DNA from: JBDKTK01 sp039680225
Lineage (GTDB): Bacteria > Desulfobacterota > Syntrophia > Syntrophales > UBA4778
DNA length: 5,549 bases
Assembly: GCA_039680225.1 (NCBI GenBank)
Contig: JBDKTK010000093.1
Location: 1-5,549 of the forward strand
Direction of reading: 5' to 3'
The notes under the pieces were generated by a model. The model worked only from the letters and a program-made list of their open reading frames with translations. It was not told where the DNA came from and searched no databases. The position numbers and the translations under genes were made by a program. Of this stretch, positions 1 to 4,873 are shown piece by piece (position 1 is the first letter of the stretch; each line of letters begins with the position of its first letter).

Positions 1-7
1 TTCTCAT
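1..7 (-). CDS. Start of a further downstream gene, cut by the window edge
   Basis: Only the first seven bases of a possible gene are visible, an ATG followed by AGA A on the minus strand. The call rests on a good ribosome binding site, AAGGGG at 16-21, eight bases before the ATG. This site overlaps the stop codon of the preceding gene, which fits the tight packing of this gene row. Nothing can be said about the product. Confidence 0.3.
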
Positions 8-19
8 GACCGTAACCCC

Positions 20-367
20 TTATTTCAAGTCGATTATGAAGAAAACGTCATTGAATCGCTCAAGCACTATCGGGACAGGAGCACCCCACCAGCCGGAATA
101 TGAGCGGAACAGGTCCTCAACGGTCGGGTTTTTGTAGCCGTGCCAACTGAACCAAAGGTGGTGTTCGTCGGCGTACAGGGTGTTGTGATCCAGGATTTCC
201 CGCCACTCCGACATAGTTGCCGCGTCCGCTTCCGCAACGGCTTCCTGGGAGGCCTGCCTGAGCGCGGCCTTATCGCAGCCCTCGCTGTTTCCATACGCGA
301 AAAGGGCTATCAGGATCGCGATTGCAATGAGCAAAGCCGCCGTTAAGTATTTGCTTTCCTTGTCCAT
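20..367 (-). CDS. Membrane-anchored small protein of the lysis region, function unknown
   Basis: This is a 115-residue protein that I do not recognise. Residues about 8-25 form one strongly hydrophobic segment after a short charged start (MDKESK), so it is probably an N-terminal membrane anchor or uncleaved signal. The rest (26-115) would lie outside the cytoplasm. A Cys at residue 31 follows the segment, but the bases of a lipobox (small residue before Cys, Leu at -3) are not met. The C-terminal half is rich in Trp, His and Phe (HHLWFSWHGY at 69-78). The start at 367 is chosen because AAGGAGG lies six bases upstream, inside the end of the hydrolase gene; an ATG eight codons earlier would overlap that gene and bypass this site. 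The hydrolase stop is one base upstream, so translation is likely coupled. Position after holin-like and endolysin genes suggests a third lysis role such as an inner-membrane spanin, but the long coiled coil typical of Rz is not evident. Confidence 0.8.
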   Translation of the reverse strand: MDKESKYLTAALLIAIAILIALFAYGNSEGCDKAALRQASQEAVAEADAATMSEWREILDHNTLYADEHHLWFSWHGYKNPTVEDLFRSYSGWWGAPVPIVLERFNDVFFIIDLK

Positions 368-368
368 T

Positions 369-848
369 TTAAGCCTCCTTAAAGAACTCATGCTTCCCGA
401 TTTTTTTGATTACCGTCATTCCCGATTTCAGCCATTCCTGTTTTGTCTTTGCCGCCACCCTTGGGTTGAGATACTGGCAGCAATGCACGGCCGCAAGATC
501 AGGATCCCGGGGAATCTCGCCCGTGAGCATGCCGACGGCTATTCCAAAGCATACCTGTAAGGATGTATTCTTTTTGTATGCCTCGTCCCAATTGGACGCT
601 ATCTTGACGGCCGCCTCGTAATAGGCTTCCCCAGCTTCCGGCATGGTCCAGGAAAACTGCCACGGCCAGAGGATTACTTCCTTGATCGTGTCGCCGTCCC
701 ATTTCCTGTGATCTACCCTTTCCAGGACTGCCGTTCCAACGGCTATCTTGCCGTCCAGGGGCTCGCCGCCGGCTTCCCGCTCTATGCACAGGCCCAAAAG
801 CCGATCGTCGCTCAGGGACTCGAATATGGGCTTATCCAGCTTTCTCAT
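369..848 (-). CDS. Phage endolysin, SleB-type cell wall hydrolase
   Basis: This 159-residue protein has the features of the cell wall hydrolase SleB family (Hydrolase_2), whose members cleave peptidoglycan glycan strands. The core begins at residues 17-45, where LLGLCIEREAGGEPLDGKIA matches the family's GEARGEP catalytic block; Glu25 corresponds to the catalytic glutamate. The WPWQFS motif at 61-66 matches the conserved substrate-cleft segment, and His122, Asn128-Pro129 and His153 match the family's C-terminal histidine and NP pattern. There is no spore-binding domain and no signal peptide, so release to the wall would depend on a holin. It starts four bases after the holin-like gene's stop, with only a weak ribosome site (GGGATAA), which points to translational coupling. 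A bacterial spore or wall-remodelling enzyme is less likely, given the phage neighbours. The family call is firm; the exact bond cut is inferred. Confidence 0.9.
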   Translation of the reverse strand: MRKLDKPIFESLSDDRLLGLCIEREAGGEPLDGKIAVGTAVLERVDHRKWDGDTIKEVILWPWQFSWTMPEAGEAYYEAAVKIASNWDEAYKKNTSLQVCFGIAVGMLTGEIPRDPDLAAVHCCQYLNPRVAAKTKQEWLKSGMTVIKKIGKHEFFKEA

Positions 849-852
849 TTGC

Positions 853-1059
853 TTATCCCAAAAATTTAATTGCCAGCCACGCCAGGGCGCCGCCGATCAT
901 GCCTCCGCCAGTGGAAAAGGCCTTGTTCCATCTTTCGAGCTTTTTCAGACGTGAATTTACTGTCTGCATGGTCTCGAACATGATCCACGATTTCTGCTCT
1001 TCCGGCATCCGCTCCCATGTCTCTTTTGTGACTACAAATCCGTTTCCGTTCTCGTCCAT
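853..1059 (-). CDS. Holin-like small membrane protein (XhlA-like architecture)
   Basis: This 68-residue protein has a charged, helical N-terminal part and one C-terminal hydrophobic segment. Residues about 12-45 are amphipathic and could form a coiled coil (EEQKSW, then SRLKKLERWNK). Residues about 48-67, rich in Gly and Ala (GGGMIGGALAWLAIKF), form one transmembrane segment. This layout resembles XhlA-type holin-associated proteins and many single-span phage holins. Its place four bases before the endolysin gene supports a role in releasing the endolysin, probably by permeabilising the inner membrane. The start is preceded by AGGGGA at a reasonable distance. The function is inferred from architecture and position, not from a sequence signature, and another small membrane protein cannot be excluded. 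Confidence 0.7.
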   Translation of the reverse strand: MDENGNGFVVTKETWERMPEEQKSWIMFETMQTVNSRLKKLERWNKAFSTGGGMIGGALAWLAIKFLG

Positions 1060-1169
1060 TGCCTGCCGTCCCCTAATATGTTATTTACGCTTTGCCGATG
1101 GCGCTGGACCGTTACCCCAGGTCCCGGATGCCGTTAACATCCGAAAAGGCGCTGTCGGCTTTCCTTTGG

Positions 1170-1898
1170 CTAACCCTCTGTTGAAGGGCTCGGCCGCTTC
1201 ATGTTCGGACTGTATTCCTTCCTTACGAGGTCCTTTCGCTCCAGCCCGAGAACGAAAAGGTTCCAGTACTCAACCGCCCGCGCCCCATTAAGCTGCGAGA
1301 TCGCCGCATCCTTCGCATAACAGCGGTAGAGGACGTAATTGAGCAGGATATCGTAATAGACATCCGAAAGCGTGATCGCGTTTGCGACAGCCGCTACGGC
1401 GGCTGGGACCGCTGAGAAAATCGCGTCCACGTAATTTTGCGCTGAGGCCCCGGTGGGCTGCGGAGGGGTCACGTAAAAATGGGTGGGATCATCCTCGTTG
1501 AAGATAAAATTCTTCACGGCCGCCGCCGCCGTGTCTGCGTGCCAGTCCGGGTTATAGGCATCCATGAAATCCATGCCGACCGGAGTAATGGCAGCGCCGG
1601 GTACTAAGCCGGTCAGGCCCATGTTGCGGACCAGGCGAATAAGCTGAATCCCTTCCGGGACGGTCGCGCCTGCGGGCGTCTGGAAACTCACCGTTCCATC
1701 CGGAAGGCTCTGCTTTGTCCCGGCAACCAGACGATAGGTCGTATTGAGCGTGTAAGCGCTGGGCTTCATGATTACGGCTTCGCGCTGCCCGGCGTTCAGG
1801 TACCGGAGCTTTTCGGCATCAGGCCACCTGGTCTTGGCGGTATCCAGGAGGATAGCGTCTGCATCCGTGAAAAGCGCACTGGCGAGGATGGTGCCCAT
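1170..1898 (-). CDS. Phage adaptor-like structural protein (DUF6682-like)
   Basis: This 242-residue soluble protein resembles, from memory, a widespread family found after phage capsid genes (DUF6682-type), proposed to be a head-tail adaptor or neck protein. Typical traits are the N-terminal block with DTAKTRWPDAEKLRYLNAG (19-37) and the KPSAYTLNTTYRLVAGTKQS block (45-64). They are followed by GIQLIRLVRNMG (83-94), a DPTHFYVTPPQP strand (137-148) and a helical C-terminus with DVYYDILLNYVLYRCYAKDA (179-198). Its start overlaps the upstream stop by one base (TAATG), so its translation is probably coupled to the coiled-coil gene; no strong ribosome site is present. It is the last recognisable virion gene before the lysis genes. 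The family resemblance is fairly clear, while the adaptor role is an inference. Confidence 0.75.
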   Translation of the reverse strand: MGTILASALFTDADAILLDTAKTRWPDAEKLRYLNAGQREAVIMKPSAYTLNTTYRLVAGTKQSLPDGTVSFQTPAGATVPEGIQLIRLVRNMGLTGLVPGAAITPVGMDFMDAYNPDWHADTAAAAVKNFIFNEDDPTHFYVTPPQPTGASAQNYVDAIFSAVPAAVAAVANAITLSDVYYDILLNYVLYRCYAKDAAISQLNGARAVEYWNLFVLGLERKDLVRKEYSPNMKRPSPSTEG

Positions 1899-2335
1899 TA
1901 TTTACTTTTCCCTTTTTTCTCCGGCTGCTCAGCTTCTGCAGGTTTCGAAAGCTCGGCGATCTTCGCGTTGGCTTCCTTGAGCTGCTCGGTCAGGTCAAAA
2001 ATGTCGGTGTTCAGTCGCTCCTTCACGGCTTCGAAGGCTGCTTTCTCTTCTTTCAAGGCAGCGTTTTCCTGCACGACAGTCTCGACAACGCCCACAACTT
2101 CGGCGAGCGTGTTGCGCAGGTCCTCTTCGACCATGAATTCCTTATCCTGCAGCTTGATCGGGACGCGCTTCACGGCAAGCCGCGGTTCATTCCCCGGAAG
2201 AACCTTCCCGCCGGTCTCATGAAAATAAGGCTTCATGTCCTTGCGCTTGGCGAGCTTTTCGTTCCAAGGATAGATCGCGCCGCTGACTTCCTGAATGAGA
2301 TACTTCCCTTTGGGGTCTAATTTTTCTCCGGCCAT
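1898..2335 (-). CDS. Hypothetical phage protein with C-terminal coiled coil
   Basis: I do not recognise this 145-residue protein. The N-terminal 65 residues look like a small folded part with several aromatic positions (YLIQEVSGAIYPWNE, 12-26). From about residue 68 to 131 it is a long charged helix with regular hydrophobic spacing (for example ENAALKEEKAAFEAVKERL, 90-108), a likely coiled coil. It ends in a Lys-rich, Pro-containing tail. The start at 2335 is preferred over the ATG two codons earlier: AAGGAGG lies eight bases before the 2335 ATG but only two before the other. It sits between a virion-type gene and an adaptor-like gene, so a minor virion or assembly role is possible. Nothing in the sequence fixes it. 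Confidence 0.8.
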   Translation of the reverse strand: MAGEKLDPKGKYLIQEVSGAIYPWNEKLAKRKDMKPYFHETGGKVLPGNEPRLAVKRVPIKLQDKEFMVEEDLRNTLAEVVGVVETVVQENAALKEEKAAFEAVKERLNTDIFDLTEQLKEANAKIAELSKPAEAEQPEKKGKSK

Positions 2336-2368
2336 TTTCATAACCTCCTTGGGTTATTGGTTTGGTAA

Positions 2369-2392
2369 TCCGGGCGCCCTCAGACGCCCGGA
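2369..2392 (-). other. Intercistronic GC-rich hairpin
   Basis: A perfect 8-bp inverted repeat (2369-2376 with 2385-2392) encloses an 8-base loop. It begins about 20 bases after the stop of the 2413-2868 gene and ends before the ribosome site of the coiled-coil gene. No run of U follows on the minus strand, so a classical intrinsic terminator is unlikely; an RNA processing or stability element is possible. Confidence 0.6.
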
Positions 2393-2412
2393 CTGGTTTG
2401 CAAATTCAATGG

Positions 2413-2868
2413 TTAGCGGATCATGAAGCCTGCAATGAGCAGGATGAACGACCCGACTGTTTCGTCCGCGATAAACTGCATGTCGATGGTGTCGGTGGCG
2501 GTGAACACCTTGCCCGTGACATTGTCCGGACCGTAACCCGCGTTAACCGCAAAGATTGTCTGCGTGCCCGCTGCGGCATCCAGGGCGGTAGCGGCAAAGA
2601 ACTCTGTTCCGCCCGCAAGGCCGATATCGGCGGTTCCGCCCGCGCTGCCCGCAACGACAACCTCAAAGACCGCATGGGTGATAACGGTGTCGACCGGCAC
2701 ATCCCAAAGCTGGATGATGTCGGCGGCGGTAATCTTCGCGTTGGTCGTGAGGGTCGCGTTACTGGCGATAATCTCCGAAACGACTATCGGGATCTTCTCG
2801 ACAAAATGCTTTCCGGTGCTGATGTTCGAGATGGCACCGGCGCCTTTGGTAAAATCGTATGTGGCCAT
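2413..2868 (-). CDS. Small beta-rich virion protein, possible capsid decoration protein
   Basis: This 151-residue protein directly follows the capsid gene, 67 bases downstream of its stop. It is rich in Ala, Thr, Val and Ile with alternating hydrophobic patterns, so it is probably mostly beta strands. Visible landmarks are a DIIQLWDVPVDTVITHAVFE strand pair (50-69), a GGTADIGLAGGTEFFAA segment (77-93) and a KVFTATDTIDMQFIADETVG segment (120-139). From memory this pattern (VPV..TxV, then TADIG, then a DTIDM strand) recurs in small proteins encoded just after capsid genes, some thought to decorate the head. It has no signal peptide or clear membrane segment; the hydrophobic C-terminus (SFILLIAGFMIR) fits a buried strand. 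AAAGGA precedes the ATG, in a leader nearly identical to that of the capsid gene. Decoration is an inference from position and fold type. Confidence 0.75.
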   Translation of the reverse strand: MATYDFTKGAGAISNISTGKHFVEKIPIVVSEIIASNATLTTNAKITAADIIQLWDVPVDTVITHAVFEVVVAGSAGGTADIGLAGGTEFFAATALDAAAGTQTIFAVNAGYGPDNVTGKVFTATDTIDMQFIADETVGSFILLIAGFMIR

Positions 2869-2888
2869 GATATTTCCTTTCTATTTGC

Positions 2889-2908
2889 GGGCCGGCCGGA
2901 GCCGGCCC
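2889..2908 (-). other. Intercistronic GC-rich hairpin after the capsid gene
   Basis: A perfect 8-bp inverted repeat (2889-2896 with 2901-2908), all G and C, encloses a 4-base loop (TCCG on the minus strand). It starts about 28 bases after the capsid stop and ends about 8 bases before the next ribosome site. No U run follows it. It may protect the abundant capsid message from exonucleases or cause partial termination. Confidence 0.65.
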
Positions 2909-2935
2909 TGGGTTTCGTTACTGCTTCCGCCCCCC

Positions 2936-4777
2936 TTACTTCTTGGCGTAGAAGTGGCCGAGTGCCTGCGCCTTGATTACCTCGTACCCGAACACCTGGA
3001 GGCCCTGCATGAGGTCTCCAAAATCTTTCGGGTTAGGGATGACGCGGCTCTCGGTGATCTGCGAGGCGAAGGTTATGGCCGAGGGATGGCCGAATATGCA
3101 GTCCTGAACCGTGGTCACGCCGTCTGTCGTGGCGTGGACCTGGTTGGAACTGTAGGTTGTGAAGCGGTCGATAATCCCGACCCTGCCGTTCCTCATGATG
3201 GAAGTGCCGTCACCGGCAAGGCTCGCATCCTTGAGGTCGGATTTCTTGATCATCCCGACGAAAATGGCCGGGAACACCAGCCAGCGGCCGGTTTCCGGTA
3301 CGTCGTTTTCGTCAAGGCAGGTTCCCATATCCACGATGTAATCGAGGATATTGGTCTTATCGACGGTTTCCCATGCGCCGGTGGCGCCGAGGTCGATACC
3401 CCCGGACTTTTTGCCTGCGGTGGCGCCCTTATTGTAGGTGTCCGCGGAGGCGTAGACGTCGCTGAGGATGTCGGAGTCGATTTTGATTTTCATCTGCTCG
3501 CCGGCATCATCCGTCCACTTTTCCATATAATTGATATCGCTCTGGACCATCTCGACCTTGTTGATGGCAATCGAGTAATACTTGCCTTTGTCGATCAGGA
3601 GATCGACCTTGCCGGGTTTCGGGCGCTCGGATTCGAGGTCCTGCCCGATCGTGTAGTCGTGGATAACGATATCGGGGATGGTGCGGATATGAACGGTATC
3701 GCCGTGTTTTTTGATTTCCTGATGTGTTACCGACAGGCTCTTTATCCTGCCTTCTACGTCTTTCGACGCAGTCCAGACTATATCTTGATCATTGTTCTTG
3801 CGTATCTCCGGTTTTTGTGATAGCGTATTATAAAAATAAGGAGACACATCATGGCTGACAAAAAATTCTATGTTTCCAAGGAAGTTCTTGAAAAAGACTA
3901 CCAAGTTCTCGGAACTCTCCAGGCCGTCGCAGACAAACACGGCGTCAGTAAAAAACTCGTCCTTGTTTACATGAAATCTCTCGGCATACCACGTACGCGC
4001 AAGGCACCTATCGACCAGGAACTGATAAGAGTTATGGCGGAAGGATTCAAGACGCTCAAAGAGATGTCTTCCGAACTCGGAATTTCCAGGACGCGAATAG
4101 GTCAAATCTGTAAATCGCTCGGGATTAAGCCTTTTGACCCCTACCACCCCGGAAAAGCCAAACATAACGGTTACGTTCTGATCTATTCTCCCGATCATCC
4201 CTTCTGCAACAGCAAGGGATACGTTCCCGAACATCGCCTTGTGATGGAAAAACATCTCGGCAGACTGCTCACTGCCGACGAGGTCCCGCATCACAAGAAT
4301 GGGAAAAAAGGAGACAACCGAATCGACAACCTTGACCTGATGTCGAAAATCGATCACGTCCGCCTTCACCACACCGGGAAGGAAGGAAGAGGTCCAGATA
4401 AGCGCAAACGCAAAAGCAATAACCCGCCCCGTTCGTGCGAGGTTCGCCATACCGAAATTTAGCAGGCTACTTCTCGTAGTCGTTGGACGTTCGGCCCGTC
4501 GCCGGGTCGCTTCGCTGCGGATTGTCCAATCCGTGGAATTTTTACGGCCAGCCGCTTCATTACTGATCGGCGTCGTATCCACGGCTCTAAGGAGTTTCCC
4601 GCAATTAGAGGCGTTTAATGAGGGCAAAATCACTGATTAACCCTCATAATCCGTATTGGAAATGGCGGCGAAAACTGTCGCGGTATAAAACTTAACGAGG
4701 GTCTTGCCCGACCAAATTTCCGGGGTGTAGGTTCCGGAATGGGAGGTAAGTCCTGCTGCAACGGGGTATACTGCCAT
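2936..4777 (-). CDS. Major capsid protein, gene split by a group I intron (join 2936-3718 and 4640-4777)
   Basis: The spliced gene codes for a 306-residue major capsid protein, probably with an HK97/P22-type coat fold. Exon 1 (4640-4777) gives residues 1-46, ending in FYTATVFAAISNTDYEG. Exon 2 (2936-3718) gives residues 47-306, starting EIKKHGDTVHIRTIPDIVIH. Together they restore the capsid block IsNTDYEGEIkxxGDtVxIRtxPdixI, which neither exon holds alone. Later features are a GKYYSIAINKVEMVQSD strand, a helical region with DDAGEQMKIKIDSDILSD, and a C-terminus ending in GHFYAKK. Both exons are whole codons (46 and 260 plus stop), so joining keeps the frame. The start at 4777 has AAAGGAG seven bases upstream; longer frames to 4843 lack this. 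Without splicing, translation stops at a TAA directly after Gly46. The upstream scaffold-like gene and downstream virion gene fit the role. The capsid identity is strong; the exact fold class is from memory. Confidence 0.92.
3826..3843 (+). promoter_or_regulatory. Possible -10 element and ribosome site of the HNH gene
   Basis: TATTAT at 3826-3831 is a good -10 match, and AAGGAG at 3838-3843 lies seven bases before the HNH ATG. The ribosome site is convincing. The promoter is weak evidence: no good -35 box is found at normal spacing, and the leader would be very short. Some plus-strand promoter is needed, because every neighbour reads the other way. Confidence 0.35.
3851..4462 (+). CDS. HNH homing endonuclease with two N-terminal helix-turn-helix repeats
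   Basis: This 203-residue protein is a probable homing endonuclease that nicks or cuts DNA near the intron insertion site. Two helix-turn-helix units lie at about residues 22-46 and 68-92. Both follow the pattern TL...(A/S)...G(V/I)S(K/R)...KSLGI, exactly 46 residues apart, and should bind DNA. The nuclease domain spans about 108-174. It has EHRLVMEKHLGR (127-138), the metal-binding HHKNG (147-151), NRIDNL (156-161) and a closing HVRLHH (169-174), which give the His-Asn-His set. A basic tail (KRKRK, 184-188) follows. AAGGAG precedes the ATG. The gene lies inside the capsid intron between core elements R and S, but on the opposite strand to the capsid gene. Its message is therefore antisense to the ribozyme. 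The HNH call is strong; homing is inferred from location. Putting the helix-turn-helix units before HNH differs from enzymes like I-HmuI, which carry them after it. Confidence 0.93.
   Translation: MADKKFYVSKEVLEKDYQVLGTLQAVADKHGVSKKLVLVYMKSLGIPRTRKAPIDQELIRVMAEGFKTLKEMSSELGISRTRIGQICKSLGIKPFDPYHPGKAKHNGYVLIYSPDHPFCNSKGYVPEHRLVMEKHLGRLLTADEVPHHKNGKKGDNRIDNLDLMSKIDHVRLHHTGKEGRGPDKRKRKSNNPPRSCEVRHTEI
4618..4647 (-). other. Intron guide region: P1 helix and P10 strand at the 5' splice site
   Basis: On the minus strand exon 1 ends ATGAGGGT (4640-4647). The guide GCCCTCAT (4618-4625) pairs with all eight bases, with a U.G wobble at the cleavage position. Directly before the guide, GATTTT (4626-4631) pairs with GAAATC, the first six bases of exon 2 (3713-3718), over five Watson-Crick pairs and one G.U. 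The two helices abut, as expected for exon alignment in group I splicing. Confidence 0.93.
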
Positions 4778-4825
4778 GATATTTCTCCTTTCATGGCTTC
4801 CCCCCGACAAGGTACTCGGCCGGGC

Positions 4826-4849
4826 CGGGGGATGTGTCGGCATCCCCCG
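4826..4849 (-). other. Intercistronic GC-rich hairpin before the capsid gene
   Basis: A perfect 8-bp inverted repeat (4826-4833 with 4842-4849), mostly G and C, encloses an 8-base loop. It starts about 25 bases after the scaffold-like gene's stop and ends about 50 bases before the capsid ATG. No U run follows on the minus strand, so it is probably not a strong terminator. It could separate scaffold and capsid message levels or stability. Confidence 0.6.
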
Positions 4850-4873
4850 CTTGCGTTCGTCAAACCCGGATAT

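Larger units (their letters stand above)
3719..4639 (-). ncRNA. Group I self-splicing intron (IA-like) in the capsid gene
   Basis: The 921-nt intron is a ribozyme that would remove itself from the capsid pre-mRNA. The core can be read on the minus strand. P is AATTGCGGGAAAC (4594-4606) and Q is ACAATCCGCAGCGAAGC (4509-4525). Their P4 pairing is TTGCGG with CCGCAG. P5 is a 7-bp pairing (4578-4584 with 4531-4537) with an inner GCCG/CGGC hairpin (4551-4571). P6 is a CCCG/CGGG hairpin (4495-4506). R is GTCCAACGACTA (4477-4488) and S is AAGATATAGTC (3776-3786). P7 is GACTA with TAGTC. P9 is CGTC-GAAA-GACG (3757-3768), and a further 6-bp hairpin lies at 3732-3751. The intron ends in G at 3719, and the exon before it ends in U. 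R and S resemble those of phage IA2 introns such as T4 td. P3 and P8 were not resolved. Without the inserted gene about 309 nt remain, a normal ribozyme size. Confidence 0.93.
3719..4639. mobile_element. Mobile intron unit: group I ribozyme plus antisense HNH gene
   Basis: The ribozyme and the endonuclease gene it encloses form one insertion between two exact capsid codons. Group I introns with HNH genes usually spread by homing: the enzyme cuts an intron-less copy of the same gene, and repair copies the intron in. Activity has not been shown here, but the open endonuclease frame and intact core argue for a recent or maintained element. Confidence 0.7.

Noticed and set aside
1081..1140. Possible 19-residue gene (MLTASGTWGNGPAPSAKRK) in the gap between the adaptor-like and holin-like genes
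   Set aside because: It starts with ATG and ends in TAA on the minus strand, but no ribosome site is at a usable distance and there is no family match I can name. The rest of this 110-base gap shows nothing clear.
899..1291. A 130-residue plus-strand frame
   Set aside because: It is antisense to the holin-like gene and the end of the adaptor-like gene, has no ribosome site, and looks like a shadow.
2369..2392. Intrinsic terminators at the three GC-rich hairpins
   Set aside because: None has a U run on the minus strand after the stem, so they are listed only as hairpins.
2362..2976. A 204-residue plus-strand frame
   Set aside because: It is antisense to the small virion protein gene, and its Arg/Asp/Gly-rich composition is typical of a shadow frame.
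2564..3820. A 418-residue plus-strand frame
   Set aside because: It lies opposite the capsid exon 2 and the virion protein gene, which have clear ribosome sites and family patterns. It has no start signal and low-complexity content.
2936..4633. A single 565-residue minus-strand protein
   Set aside because: Its first 305 residues are translated from the intron, mostly antisense to the HNH gene, and have no capsid character. The capsid part begins at 3718, at the splice junction.
4637..4843. Longer start for capsid exon 1, or a separate 68-residue protein
   Set aside because: The ribosome site AAAGGAG points to the ATG at 4777. The extra N-terminal residues cover the hairpin and leader, and the C-terminal stop is the first intron codon.
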